From Nitrospira sp. (lineage in GTDB: Bacteria; Nitrospirota; Nitrospiria; Nitrospirales; Nitrospiraceae): a DNA stretch of 64,000 nucleotides. The notes beneath the pieces were generated by a model. The model did not search any database. It saw only the letters and a program-made list of their open reading frames with translations, and was not told where the DNA came from. Below are positions 45,317 to 56,469 of this stretch, in pieces. The translations under genes were made by a program, and so were the position numbers. The stretch lies in assembly GCA_029194675.1 (NCBI GenBank), contig JARFXP010000005.1:1-64000 (forward strand), read 5' to 3'. Position 1 is the first letter of the stretch. Every line of letters begins with the position of its first letter.

Positions 45317-45478
45317 GAGCTCACCCTCAGCCTTCCGGTAGTGAATGGTTTCGACAAGGTGCCAGGCATGGACCTGCCTGTGCATGAGTACTGCAGAACC
45401 CTATGCGACTGGTTTATGTGAAGGATGGTTATGGTGATCGATGGACCGCCAAAAACTGAACGGGAACAGCCATGATCG

Positions 45479-47818
45479 TCATCCTGCATCACGGTAGCCG
45501 CAATCTTGATTGCGGCATTGGACGCTCCGGCCATCTTGCTTGCTGACTTTTTCAACGAGAAACGGAGCCTGACAGGTTGGGCAGGCCTTCGGAACAGGAC
45601 GATCCCAGAGGGCAAATTCACACTTTGGATAATTACTGCACGCGAAAAATGAGCGGCCTTTGCGCGTCCGCTTCTGAACAAGGTCGCCTCCGCAATCTGG
45701 TTGAGGACATTTGACGCCGAGCGCCATCGGCTTGGTCGTCTTACACTGGGGATAGCCTGAACAGGCGATGAACTTGCCGAAACGTCCGGTCTTCACCACC
45801 ATGGGGCTTCCACACTTGTCGCAAACCTGGTCGGTGGTCAATTCCTGCTTGGGTACGATTTTGATGGTCCCGTCCGGAAGCTTTTCAAAGTTTTGCGTGT
45901 TCTTGCACGGCGGATCGTCCTTGTAGGCCGGACAAGCGAGAAACTTACCATTCCGGCCCCACTTGATCTCCATCATCCGCCCGCATTTCTCACAGGGGAT
46001 ATTGGTCGGCGGTTCGACCGTGTCTTTGGGACCAGGGATCGTCTTTGCTCGTTCCATTTCCCTGGTAAACGGCATATAAAAATCACGGACCGCGGCGACC
46101 CACTGCTTGTTCCCCTCTTCAACCTCATCCAGTTGTTCTTCGAGCTGTGAGGTGAAGTCGACGTTGATGAGTTCGGGAAATCCCTTCAGTAGGAAATCGT
46201 TCACCGTTCTCCCGGTCTCCGTCGGAACCAAGCGTCCCTCGCTCTTTTCCACGTACTTGCGGTCCTGGATCGTAGAAATAATGGCGGCATATGTCGAGGG
46301 TCGACCGATACCTTTTTCTTCCAGCTCCTTAATAAGGAGCGCTTCATTGTATCGTGGTGGCGGTTGGGTGAAATGTTGCTTTGATAACATGCCCGGGACC
46401 GTCTGCCCTTCCTGTTCGACGAGTTGCAATTGTTCTCCTTCGGACAGAGCCGGCAGCTGGCGCTCGTCATCGTCCGCCTCTTGATCGGCCTTCGGCTTCT
46501 GTGAAAGCGCTTCTTTGTCGACGCCCTCCATGTACACAATCGTATGGCCGGGAAACTTCACGACCGTTCCGGTCGAACGGAAGATATATCTCCTTTGTGT
46601 TCCGATCGGTGACGTATCGATCCGCGTCACATCCAAAATCGCCGGCACCATCTGTGAGGCGATGAATCGGTTCCAAATCAGCTTGTAAAGATTGTACTGG
46701 TCCTGATCCAAATACTGGCGGATCGATTCAGGGTCGCGCGCTGCCGACGTCGGCCTGATCGCTTCGTGCGCCTCCTGGGCCGCCTTCGAGGTCTTATAGA
46801 CATTGGGCACGCCGGGAAGATAGTCCGTCCCAAATCGTGACTGGATCACCTCGCGCGCGTCGGCCATCGCCTCGTTGGAAATGCGCGGCGAGTCGGTTCT
46901 CATATAGGTGATCAGACCGGTGGCACCCTCGGCACCGATTTCGATGCCTTCATACAATTGCTGCGCGAGGGTCATCGTTTTCTTCGGTGAAAAATGCAGC
47001 TTTCGCGAGGCTTCCTGCTGCAGACGGCTCGTGATGAATGGCGCGACGGGATTCCGTTTCTTTTCTCGGCGCTCGATCGATTGGACGACGAATGTCTTCC
47101 CTTGAATCTCGCCGACGATACGGCCGGCTTGCTCAGCGTTTTCAATCGAGGCCACTTCGTCATTGATACTATGAAGTTTGGCCTCAAACGCCGGAGGGTT
47201 GGCTCCGGCCAGCAACGCGGTAATCGACCAATACTCTTCGGCTCGAAACGCTTCCCGCTCCGCTTCACGCTCGCAAATCAGTCGCATGGCTACCGACTGT
47301 ACCCGTCCCATGCTGAGCCCGCGCCGGACCTTATTCCAGAGCAGCTGACTGCCCTGGTACCCGACGATGCGATCCAGCACGCGGCGGGCCTGCTGGGCAT
47401 TCACGAGCTTCATATCAATCTCGCCCGGAGATTGAAGCGCGCGCTTGATGGCTGATTCCGTGATTTCGTTGAAGAGGACCCGGAAGATCTTCCCATCTTT
47501 CCTTTTCTTCTTCGATTTGCCGAGCAGTTCTTGCTCAATGTGCCAGGCGATCGCTTCCCCTTCACGATCCGGATCCGGCGCCAGAAAAACCTTGTCGGCT
47601 TCCTCAGCCTTCTTCTTGATCTCGGCCAACACCTTCGACTTGCCCTTGATGGTGACATACTGCGGTTCGAAATCGTTCTCGAGATCGACCCCCAACTTGC
47701 TGGTCGGTAGATCCTTGATGTGGCCGACCGACGCCATCACGGTATAACCACGTCCTAAATATTTGGTGATGGTCCTTGCCTTCGTCGGCGACTCAACAAT
47801 GATCAACGATTTTCCCAT
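45479..47818 (-). CDS. topA: DNA topoisomerase I
   Basis: 779 residues. The TOPRIM domain is at the N-terminus (SLIIVESPTKARTITKYLGR and LAPDPDREGEAIAWHIEQEL with the DxD-like metal site). The catalytic tyrosine is in GLITYMRTDSPRIS near residue 304. The C-terminal tail has four zinc-finger modules: CEKCGRMMEIKWGRNGKFLA, CDKCGSPMVVKTGRFGKFIA, CPQPDCGGDLVQKRTRKGRS and CPTCQAPFLVEKVSKQDGRS. It relaxes negative supercoils. An extra fragment of its 3' end occurs at 44622-44694. Downstream of dprA by about 265 bp on the same strand. Confidence 0.96.
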   Translation of the reverse strand: MGKSLIIVESPTKARTITKYLGRGYTVMASVGHIKDLPTSKLGVDLENDFEPQYVTIKGKSKVLAEIKKKAEEADKVFLAPDPDREGEAIAWHIEQELLGKSKKKRKDGKIFRVLFNEITESAIKRALQSPGEIDMKLVNAQQARRVLDRIVGYQGSQLLWNKVRRGLSMGRVQSVAMRLICEREAEREAFRAEEYWSITALLAGANPPAFEAKLHSINDEVASIENAEQAGRIVGEIQGKTFVVQSIERREKKRNPVAPFITSRLQQEASRKLHFSPKKTMTLAQQLYEGIEIGAEGATGLITYMRTDSPRISNEAMADAREVIQSRFGTDYLPGVPNVYKTSKAAQEAHEAIRPTSAARDPESIRQYLDQDQYNLYKLIWNRFIASQMVPAILDVTRIDTSPIGTQRRYIFRSTGTVVKFPGHTIVYMEGVDKEALSQKPKADQEADDDERQLPALSEGEQLQLVEQEGQTVPGMLSKQHFTQPPPRYNEALLIKELEEKGIGRPSTYAAIISTIQDRKYVEKSEGRLVPTETGRTVNDFLLKGFPELINVDFTSQLEEQLDEVEEGNKQWVAAVRDFYMPFTREMERAKTIPGPKDTVEPPTNIPCEKCGRMMEIKWGRNGKFLACPAYKDDPPCKNTQNFEKLPDGTIKIVPKQELTTDQVCDKCGSPMVVKTGRFGKFIACSGYPQCKTTKPMALGVKCPQPDCGGDLVQKRTRKGRSFFACSNYPKCEFALWDRPVPKACPTCQAPFLVEKVSKQDGRSVQCRNQDCGYRDAG

Positions 47819-48020
47819 AACAACTCCGTCGACCCCTCAAGAATTGTATCATCCGTACCAAATATCGGAGCTTCGTGCAACTAGAATGGCAGTCGGCAAC
47901 CATCAGTACGCTGGTAGGAAACCAGAGGTGGAGAGAAGAAAGTGCCACGGCGACAAGGGTTCCTTGCTCTGTTCCTCACACCTCATTCGACACACATTGA
48001 AGCCGTTCGTCATGCTGAGG

Positions 48021-48049
48021 ACTCGTCGATGCTCACTCGATCGACGAGT
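48021..48049. repeat. Hairpin between dprA and topA
   Basis: ACTCGTCGA (48021-48029) is perfectly inverted at 48041-48049. The sequence before it (CGTTCGTCATGCTGAGGA) resembles the inner arm of the MITE at 40464. No T tract is present, so a terminator role is uncertain; a REP-like element is as likely. Confidence 0.5.
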
Positions 48050-48082
48050 GACAGGTGACGCAGGACGCGATGTCTTGCTGAG

Positions 48083-49201
48083 CTATAGGCGGATGTATTG
48101 CTGGCCCGGCAGTTGGCGAATCCGACCGTTCAATTCCAATGAAAGCAACACCGCCGACACCTCCGCAGCGCTCAGCCCAGTGCGCTCGATTACCGTATCA
48201 ATGGATCGGGCTTCATAGGACAGGGCTTCGTACACCACTGTTTCTTCCTTCCCTAGCGGTACAGGCACTTCTACCAGCGTGCTGTCGAGATGCAGTGTGG
48301 CACGTTGCCGAGCATCGACTTGCGGAAGAATCTCATCGAGAATGTCTTGAGCTCCTTCGATCAGTTTCGCTCCCTCTTTGATCAAACGATTTGATCCTCG
48401 ACAGGCTTCTTCCTTGAGGGAACCGGGTACGGCGAATACCTCTCGACCTTGCTCCAATGCCAGTTTTGCCGTGATCAACGAGCCGCTGTCGGTCGCGGCT
48501 TCGCCGACCAGCACGCCCAACGAAAGCCCGCTGATGATCCGATTCCTTCGCGGGAAGTGATGACTTTGGGGAGCAGCACCGATCGGCAGCTCCGAGATAA
48601 CGGCGCCGCGCGATTCAATGTTCCGCCGGAGTGTGTGATGTTCCAACGGGTAGGTCCGATCGATGCCGCAACCGAGAACCGCAATCGTTCGCCCTTTACC
48701 CATCAGCGCTCCACGATGCGCCGCTGCATCGATTCCCCGAGCCAGACCGCTCACGATCGTCACTCCACATTCAGCCAGGTCCTTCGCAATCTCCTCCGTG
48801 ATGAGTCTCCCGGATGGAGTCGCCCGTCGTCCACCCACTATCGCCACCGCGACTTCATCCCTCGGCGAGAAGCACCCGCTCACATACAACAACGGCGGCG
48901 GATCAGGAATGGTTTTGAGTCGGGCTGGATAGGATCGATCAAACAGGGTGACTGTTTGGATCTTGAGGCGCTCAACCATCTTCACCTGGCGATCGATCTG
49001 CCGCCGGATACTCGACTCAAGCCCCCGCCGCACGGATTCTGCCAATTCAGGACTGCAACCGGCAGTGATCAAGTCGTCCATCGTCGCGCCGAGCACCGCA
49101 TCGGGGGATCCAAACGCGTGAACTAATTTAAGAAGGGTGCGATCGCCGACACCGTCGATCGCTTGGAGCGTGAGCCAGGAAGTCAAGGAGGCTTCATCCA
49201 T
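48083..49201 (-). CDS. dprA: DNA-processing protein DprA
   Basis: 372 residues from the ATG at 49201 (a longer frame reaches 49276). An N-terminal helical SAM-like region (LQAIDGVGDRTLLKLVHAFG) is followed by the Rossmann fold typical of DprA: VAIVGGRRATPSGRLITEEI, GVTIVSGLARGIDAAAHRGA, GCGIDRTYPLEHHTLRRNIE and FPRRNRIISGLSLGVLVGEA. A C-terminal winged helix (YEALSYEARSIDTVIERTGL) completes the protein. DprA loads RecA onto incoming single strands in natural transformation. Confidence 0.93.
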   Translation of the reverse strand: MDEASLTSWLTLQAIDGVGDRTLLKLVHAFGSPDAVLGATMDDLITAGCSPELAESVRRGLESSIRRQIDRQVKMVERLKIQTVTLFDRSYPARLKTIPDPPPLLYVSGCFSPRDEVAVAIVGGRRATPSGRLITEEIAKDLAECGVTIVSGLARGIDAAAHRGALMGKGRTIAVLGCGIDRTYPLEHHTLRRNIESRGAVISELPIGAAPQSHHFPRRNRIISGLSLGVLVGEAATDSGSLITAKLALEQGREVFAVPGSLKEEACRGSNRLIKEGAKLIEGAQDILDEILPQVDARQRATLHLDSTLVEVPVPLGKEETVVYEALSYEARSIDTVIERTGLSAAEVSAVLLSLELNGRIRQLPGQQYIRL

Positions 49202-49302
49202 GAGCGATCTCAATCCACGGCGGGGAATTCGTTTCAGCAGCAGGAGGGTCCGCCGGGCAGAACATCGCCCTGACAAAGAGCGGCGGCCGTGGCGGCACTC
49301 GA

Positions 49303-50811
49303 CTAGAGCACGACCAGATCGTACTGCTCAAGATGCAACTGACTGTCCGGTGTGACGATGATTTTCGCCGAACAGTCTCGCTCCAATACTTCCACTCCGT
49401 GGCGTTCTTCGTCTTGCAGCAATTCCGCCACCATTGGATGGGCTCCCACGATAATCCGTTGCTGATCGGCAGACGGTTCAATCCGTCGGATTTCGCGGAA
49501 AATTTCGTATACCACGGTCGTGGGAGACTTCGTATAGCCACGGCCTTCGCAGTAGCGACACGGTTCCGACAGGGAACGTAACAGGTCCTCCCGCACCCGC
49601 TCACGGGAGATTTCAATCAAGCCGAGATCCGAAATCCTTGATATCCTCGTCCTCGCCTTATCCGACGCCATGGCGTCCACCAACGCATGATAGACCTTCT
49701 CCCGATTCTTCTCCCGTTCCATATCGATGAAGTCGACAATGATGATGCCGCCGATTCCCCGCAGCTTCAGCTGGTAGGCGACCTCTTTGGCGGCCTCGAG
49801 GTTGTTGCGTAAGATGGTCTCTTCCTGATCTCGTTTTCCAACAAAGCGCCCCGTATTGACGTCGATCACCGTCATCGCTTCGGTATGATCGATCACGAGA
49901 TAGCCCCCCGACTTGAGCCAGACTTTCCGGCTCATTGCTCGCACAATTTCCTGCTCCACCCCCAGATGATCGAACAAGGGCTCATCCTTATCGTAGAAAT
50001 GAATCCGCGAGGTCTGCTCAGGAGAAAATCGCTGCACGAAGTCTCGAATGGCTTCGTATTCCTCTCGCGAATCGATCCACAGTCGATCCACCTTTTTACC
50101 GAACAAGTCCCTCACGACACGGAAGCTCAGGCTCAAATCAGAATGCAGTAACGCCGGAGGGGGCATTTGTTCCCGCTTGGTCAAAATGTCTTGCCAGAGC
50201 ACGTGCAGAAAGTCGACGTCGGATTTTAACTCGTCTTCCTTGACGCCTTCACTGACCGTCCGCACGATATAGCCGAAGCCGGGGCGCCTGACCCGGCGCA
50301 TGATCTCCTTCAGTCTAGCCCGTTCTTCATCCCGCGGAATCCGCCGAGACACACCGATATGGTCGACGTTGGGCATAAAGACCAGGTATCGCCCAGGAAG
50401 TGAGACATAGGTCGTCACTCTCGACCCCTTGGTGCCGATCGGCCCCTTCGAAATCTGGACCATCAGCTCCTGCCCCTCACTCAGCAGCTGTTCGATCGGT
50501 TTCGCGCTTTGGCGCTTCGGCCGGAGCATCTCCGAATCCTTTTCGTCTTCCTCAGCCTCAACCAACATATCGCCTGGCTCTGCATCCACCAACAGATCGG
50601 AAACGTGCATAAACGCCGCTTTTTCCAAGCCGATGTCCACAAACGCGGCCTGCATGCCCGGCAACACCTTGGCAACCTTTCCCTTATAGATATTTCCGAC
50701 AAAATCTTTATGCTTCGTGCGGTCTCCGAACAAATCGGTGACGACTCCGCCGTCAAGCACGGCCACACGGGTTTCCTCCCGCGCGACGGTTATCGCAATC
50801 TCACTTCCCAT
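49303..50811 (-). CDS. rng: Ribonuclease E/G family endoribonuclease
   Basis: 502 residues, the short RNase G form. The S1 domain covers about residues 35-130 (GNIYKGKVAKVLPGMQAAFV, DIGLEKAAFMHVSDLL). The catalytic DNase I-like part contains VIDVNTGRFVGKRDQEETIL and GIIIVDFIDMEREKNREK with the two metal-binding Asp. The zinc-link is SEPCRYCEGRGY (CxxC). It matures 16S rRNA and turns over mRNA. An acidic insert near residue 90 (EAEEDEKDSEML) departs from the E. coli form. Confidence 0.93.
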   Translation of the reverse strand: MGSEIAITVAREETRVAVLDGGVVTDLFGDRTKHKDFVGNIYKGKVAKVLPGMQAAFVDIGLEKAAFMHVSDLLVDAEPGDMLVEAEEDEKDSEMLRPKRQSAKPIEQLLSEGQELMVQISKGPIGTKGSRVTTYVSLPGRYLVFMPNVDHIGVSRRIPRDEERARLKEIMRRVRRPGFGYIVRTVSEGVKEDELKSDVDFLHVLWQDILTKREQMPPPALLHSDLSLSFRVVRDLFGKKVDRLWIDSREEYEAIRDFVQRFSPEQTSRIHFYDKDEPLFDHLGVEQEIVRAMSRKVWLKSGGYLVIDHTEAMTVIDVNTGRFVGKRDQEETILRNNLEAAKEVAYQLKLRGIGGIIIVDFIDMEREKNREKVYHALVDAMASDKARTRISRISDLGLIEISRERVREDLLRSLSEPCRYCEGRGYTKSPTTVVYEIFREIRRIEPSADQQRIIVGAHPMVAELLQDEERHGVEVLERDCSAKIIVTPDSQLHLEQYDLVVL

Positions 50812-50970
50812 ATTGACTCCTTTGATCTACAGGCCACGCGAGCCGGTTGAGAGCGATGGACGCGGGCCCAAGCCCAGGTCCGTCACTCACTCCGCACTCC
50901 GGCTCCACCGGCTTTCCTATGATCTTCTCCGAACGACGGATCCCGAGCGTTCTGCCTGTTCGGTCATCGC

Positions 50971-52092
50971 TCAATAAAACAGGCTTAACCGCTTCCGCTT
51001 GACGTTCAACAACAAGCCCAATGCCGCCATGGTCATAATCGTGGCGCTTCCGCCATAGCTCACCAGCGGCAAGGGAATGCCGACGATCGGAAACATCCCC
51101 GCCGTCATGCCGATATTGACCACGATGCAGAAACACAACATCGCCACGATCCCTACGGCAAGCAGCGCTCCAAGCTGATCCTTCGCTTTGGACGCGATTT
51201 CCAGCGACAACCACATCAACGTCACAAACAACGTCAACAGGACCAACACGCCGAGAAATCCCCATTCTTCCGCAAAAACGGCGAACACAAAATCGGTATG
51301 GCCCTCAGGCAAAAACTTCAGCTGGCTCTGCGTGCCGCCGTAGAGCCCTTTCCCCAGCAGTTCTCCCGACCCAATCGCAATTTTCGATTGCAACGCATGG
51401 TAGCCCTTTCCTCCCGGGTCGTAATCGGGGTCGACGAACGCCATAATGCGCTGTCGCTGGTAATCATGCAAGGACCCCCACACGCCCTCCCAGGCAAACG
51501 GAAACAGCATGATCGAGAAGAGCAGGATAAATCCCAAGGCTTGCGAACGAACGCCCACCATGAGGAGCATAGCGGCATACACCGCGACAAAGCTGAGCCC
51601 ACTCCCCAAATCGGGTTGCTTCAAGATAAGGAGGAGGCCGGGCAGCACCAAGAGTCCGGGAACGATGACACGCTGCAGCCACCCCACACGAGGGGCTTTT
51701 GAGTAGTAGTGGGCCAACACCAAGACGAGGATGAGCTTGGCGAATTCAGACGGCTGGAAACTGAATGGACCCAACGCGATCCACCGCTGAGCCCCTTTGC
51801 TCGTTCGCCCGTCGAATAACACAAAGAGCAGCATCAGCAAGATAAAGACGTAGGCCGGATAGGCAAACCGCGCGAGATGATGGTAGTCCGATGCCCACAT
51901 GACGAGGAAAGCCGCCGCACCGAGACCGATCCATATCAACTGCTTGAGATAATACGGCGCTGTCCCACCCTGCTGCCCACGCGTGACGCTATAAATGGAC
52001 AACACCCCGATCCCCAGGATGGCAAGGATCAAGGCGACATAGCGGATATCGAAACTATCGAGGCCTCGATGCTCGGTCAATCGATCGATCAT
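50971..52092 (-). CDS. rodA: Peptidoglycan glycosyltransferase RodA
   Basis: 373 residues with ten membrane helices of the SEDS fold. The motifs FQPSEFAKLILVLVLAHYYS (about residue 118), KQPDLGSGLSFVAVYAAMLL (about 165, holding the essential Asp) and IVGIPLPLVSYGGSATIMTM (about 340) are all typical. RodA polymerises glycan strands for side-wall growth with the transpeptidase encoded just upstream, whose gene overlaps it by four bases. It is the last gene of the rod-shape operon. Confidence 0.95.
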   Translation of the reverse strand: MIDRLTEHRGLDSFDIRYVALILAILGIGVLSIYSVTRGQQGGTAPYYLKQLIWIGLGAAAFLVMWASDYHHLARFAYPAYVFILLMLLFVLFDGRTSKGAQRWIALGPFSFQPSEFAKLILVLVLAHYYSKAPRVGWLQRVIVPGLLVLPGLLLILKQPDLGSGLSFVAVYAAMLLMVGVRSQALGFILLFSIMLFPFAWEGVWGSLHDYQRQRIMAFVDPDYDPGGKGYHALQSKIAIGSGELLGKGLYGGTQSQLKFLPEGHTDFVFAVFAEEWGFLGVLVLLTLFVTLMWLSLEIASKAKDQLGALLAVGIVAMLCFCIVVNIGMTAGMFPIVGIPLPLVSYGGSATIMTMAALGLLLNVKRKRLSLFY

Positions 52093-53960
52093 GAGTCTTT
52101 CGATGAACGCCCAGGCCCATTCACACTGGTGAGATCCGAGGTGACGGCAGGCGCCTGAGGGGTCAGTTTCAGATACGTTTCAATGACTTCTTTCGCAAGA
52201 GGAGCCGCGGTGGCCCCACCATGCCCCATATGCTCAGCGAGCACGGCGACGGCGATCTTCGGCGATTCCACGGGCGCAAAAGCGACGAACCACGCATGGT
52301 CTCGGAACTTTTTGGGAATGTTTTCTTCCGGTCCGGTCCTGAGCGCCGCCACTTGAGCCGTGCCTGTTTTTCCACCGATCGTCACTATGGAAGATTTCGC
52401 CTTTGTTGCAGTTCCTTTTGTGACAACGTCGGCGAGCGCGTCCTTGATGATGCGGAATGTTTCCGGCTTTGCATTGATTTTTCCGCGCGGAACGGCCGGT
52501 AACTCCTGAAGGTTTCCCGACGTTCGATCCATGACCGCCAGCACCAGACGAGGGCGGTAGTTGATTCCATCGTTGGCGACCGTACCGACGAGACTCGCCA
52601 TTTGTAACGGCGTCACAGTCACATACCCCTGTCCGATGGCGGCCGAAATGGTCTCACCGGGCAACCACTGCTCGTTCTTGGCTTTTTGCTTCCATGCGGT
52701 TGATGGCATGATACCGGTTCGTTCCGACGGTAATTCTACTCCGGTGGCTTTCCCAAGCCCGAAGTCCTTCCCGAACTCGGCAATCACATCGATCCCCATC
52801 CGCTGACCGATCGTATAAAAGTACACGTCACAGGAATGGACCAATGCATTGTGTAGATTGACGTACCCATGCCCGCCGGCTTTCCAGTCATGATACAGCC
52901 GCTTGCCGAACTGGTACCCCCCATTACAGTACACGGTGCTGGAAGGCGACATGGTTTTTGTCTCCAACGCGGCGACAGCCATTGGGATCTTAAAGGTTGA
53001 CCCGGGAGGATACTGCCCCTGTGAGGCACGATTGTTCAACGGACGCCCCTCGTCTTGCACGATTTCCACCCATTGCTTCGCGGTCAGTTCTCGCGACAGC
53101 ACGTTCGGGTCGAACCCGGGACGACTGGCCATAGCCAGAATATCGCCGCTGTTCGGATCCAGCGCAACGATGGCGCCCTGTTCTTGCCCCAGCAGATCTT
53201 CGGCGACCTTTTGGAGCCGCACATCGATGGTGAGATAGAGGTCGTTTCCCGCTTGCGGCCTCTCGACAACCGAGGCTTTCTTCTCGTGGCCGAGCGCATC
53301 GACTTCCACGCTCTTCTGACCGGCCATTCCTCGCACGTGCCGATCATAGGACTTTTCCACACCATATTGCCCCACGATGCTGCCTTGATGGAGATCGATA
53401 AATTCGGGCTTCTCCAACTGATCCGCTGAAATTTCTCCTACATAGCCGAGGAGATGGGCCGCCGTCGCACCGCCTGGATAGTTGCGCTGCGACTCGACCT
53501 GAATCATGACCCCGGGCATGTCGAGACGATGGGATTCGACCAGCGTGGCATCGCGCAGCGTCATGTGGTCTTTGATTTTGCGCGGAAGCAACTTGCTGCC
53601 TTTGGCCGTCATTTTTTTCCGCACGATGGTCGGGTCGAGACCGAGCAATGCAGTCAGCTGCTGAATCAAGACTTCGCGATCCTTCACGTCTTCAAGCGTG
53701 ACGTAGAGGCTGAAGCTCGGGACGTTATTCGCCAGAAGGACACCGTGCCGGTCATAGATCAGACCACGTGCCGGTTCGAGCAACACCAATCTGGTACGAT
53801 TGTTTTCCGACAAATCTCGATAATACGGCCCTTCGCGGATTTGAAGATGCCAGAGCCGCAGGCCGAGCAACACCACCACCAGCAACAGTCCCACACGGAG
53901 AATGAAGAGCCGTCGATGAAGGTCGCCGAATTCTGATTCCGAAGAATGCCCCGTCACCAT
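52089..53960 (-). CDS. mrdA: Penicillin-binding protein 2 (elongasome transpeptidase)
   Basis: 623 residues: an N-terminal anchor (FILRVGLLLVVVLLGLRLW), a pedestal domain, and a transpeptidase domain. The active-site motifs are SxxK in YPPGSTFKIPMAVAA (about residue 327), SxD in LVHSCDVYFYTIG (about 385) and KTG in TIGGKTGTAQVAALR (about 530). It crosslinks peptidoglycan made by RodA. Its stop overlaps the rodA start, and mreD lies 9 bases upstream. Confidence 0.95.
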   Translation of the reverse strand: MVTGHSSESEFGDLHRRLFILRVGLLLVVVLLGLRLWHLQIREGPYYRDLSENNRTRLVLLEPARGLIYDRHGVLLANNVPSFSLYVTLEDVKDREVLIQQLTALLGLDPTIVRKKMTAKGSKLLPRKIKDHMTLRDATLVESHRLDMPGVMIQVESQRNYPGGATAAHLLGYVGEISADQLEKPEFIDLHQGSIVGQYGVEKSYDRHVRGMAGQKSVEVDALGHEKKASVVERPQAGNDLYLTIDVRLQKVAEDLLGQEQGAIVALDPNSGDILAMASRPGFDPNVLSRELTAKQWVEIVQDEGRPLNNRASQGQYPPGSTFKIPMAVAALETKTMSPSSTVYCNGGYQFGKRLYHDWKAGGHGYVNLHNALVHSCDVYFYTIGQRMGIDVIAEFGKDFGLGKATGVELPSERTGIMPSTAWKQKAKNEQWLPGETISAAIGQGYVTVTPLQMASLVGTVANDGINYRPRLVLAVMDRTSGNLQELPAVPRGKINAKPETFRIIKDALADVVTKGTATKAKSSIVTIGGKTGTAQVAALRTGPEENIPKKFRDHAWFVAFAPVESPKIAVAVLAEHMGHGGATAAPLAKEVIETYLKLTPQAPAVTSDLTSVNGPGRSSKDS

Positions 53961-53969
53961 GCTGAACGC

Positions 53970-54470
53970 CTACATTCGAGACTCTGACATCAACTGCTCG
54001 ATATTCCAACGACTCCACATGATCCAGTAGATCAGTCCTCCGATCATCGCATCAAGACAGGCTTGCGGCAGCACCACGGTCCGGACAGCCCACCACCAAT
54101 CCTGTTGCACACTGAGCTGTAGAGCGAACGGAGCAACCAGCCCAGCCAAACAGGAGACCACCAGCAGTCCCGCCACCAGGACGACAGGGCTCAGGTAGAC
54201 CACCTGTCGGCCCGCGAGGCCTGCTACGAACCCCACGGTTCCCTTCAAGACCACGCCGGAAATCAGATCTTGCGCCGAGAACAGGCTCATCGCCCATCCG
54301 AGCGCCAGCCCCATCAACAAGCCATCAAGCTCTCCTGCTATGAGACCGATCAAGCACACTGCCACAAAACCGAGATCCGGCCTGACGCCCCAGAAGCTGA
54401 TGTGAGGCAGGAGAACGGACTGAATCGGCACCAGACCAACGATCACGGTCGAATAGATGAGGGCTTTCAT
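53970..54470 (-). CDS. mreD: Rod shape-determining protein MreD
   Basis: 166 residues with about five to six membrane helices and no large soluble domain. The DLGFVAVCLIGLIAGELDGL segment near residue 32 is the family's most conserved part. MreD links MreC and the RodA/PBP2 complex in the inner membrane. Its start overlaps the mreC stop (ATGA). MreD is weakly conserved, so position between mreC and mrdA carries much of the call. Confidence 0.9.
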   Translation of the reverse strand: MKALIYSTVIVGLVPIQSVLLPHISFWGVRPDLGFVAVCLIGLIAGELDGLLMGLALGWAMSLFSAQDLISGVVLKGTVGFVAGLAGRQVVYLSPVVLVAGLLVVSCLAGLVAPFALQLSVQQDWWWAVRTVVLPQACLDAMIGGLIYWIMWSRWNIEQLMSESRM

Positions 54471-55339
54471 GGCTTGGGCTTCGAAACGCCAACACGCTCC
54501 CCTTCGGTCGGAATAGAGGGAGACCGAATGACCAGCACTTCCTCGACCCGATTCGGATCGACCTCCGGAGAAAGTTCCGCCGATTGGAACAGCGCCTCCT
54601 CCTCCTTATCGATTCGTATGATCGTGCCGATCGGTATACCTCGGGGAAACCCCTCCACCAATCCTGACGTGACGACGTGGTCACCCGGCCGCGCGTTGGA
54701 TAGCAACGGGATGTACTTGAGCCGAGCCTGTCCCTGCGTCGTCCCTTCGACTATTCCCTCATCTCTGGTGCGCTGGATTAATCCGGCAATCGCATTACTG
54801 GGATCCGTCACGAGTAGGACGACGGCGGTTGAGGCCGTGGTCTTGACGACGCGACCGACCACACCTGCCGGAGTGATCACTCCTTGGTCCGATTGAAGCC
54901 CGTCGGACGCCCCCTTGTTCAGAATAATCGTCTTGTACCAATTGCCGGTATCGCGCCCGATCACTTGGGCGGCCACGGATGTGGGAAGGACCTGCTTCTT
55001 AAACTCCAGCAGTGCCGAGAGCCGCTCCGTCGCCACCGAAGCTTCTCGCAGCTGCCCGTTTTGTTCCTTGAGAAGGTCCAGCTCTCTCCTCAACTGTTGA
55101 TTTTCTTCTTCAACCCCTTGGAGGGCCACATATCGTCCCCAGACACCGGCAATTCGATCCTGGATTCCGGCCACGGCCTGGAGAGGCCAACCGATAATCC
55201 ATCCTAAGGGACCGCCCACCTCCTGAAATACACTTTGGAGTTGGCCAGGTAGAAGCAGGAAGCCGACTACGAGAATGACGACAAGGAAGAGGGCACCACG
55301 CCTCGCGCTGTACGGTACGCGAAAATTGACCATCCGCAT
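54467..55339 (-). CDS. mreC: Rod shape-determining protein MreC
   Basis: 290 residues: one N-terminal anchor (GALFLVVILVVGFLLLPG), a coiled coil at about residues 68-100 (VEEENQQLRRELDLLKEQNG), then two beta-barrel domains with VIGRDTGNWYKTIILNKGAS and GVVGRVVKTTASTAVVLLVT. MreC is the periplasmic scaffold of the elongasome that activates PBP2/RodA. It lies 13 bases downstream of mreB and overlaps mreD. Confidence 0.94.
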   Translation of the reverse strand: MRMVNFRVPYSARRGALFLVVILVVGFLLLPGQLQSVFQEVGGPLGWIIGWPLQAVAGIQDRIAGVWGRYVALQGVEEENQQLRRELDLLKEQNGQLREASVATERLSALLEFKKQVLPTSVAAQVIGRDTGNWYKTIILNKGASDGLQSDQGVITPAGVVGRVVKTTASTAVVLLVTDPSNAIAGLIQRTRDEGIVEGTTQGQARLKYIPLLSNARPGDHVVTSGLVEGFPRGIPIGTIIRIDKEEEALFQSAELSPEVDPNRVEEVLVIRSPSIPTEGERVGVSKPKP

Positions 55340-55352
55340 GAGGGATGGAACC

Positions 55353-56465
<1,113 letters not shown>

Positions 56466-56469
56466 TTAC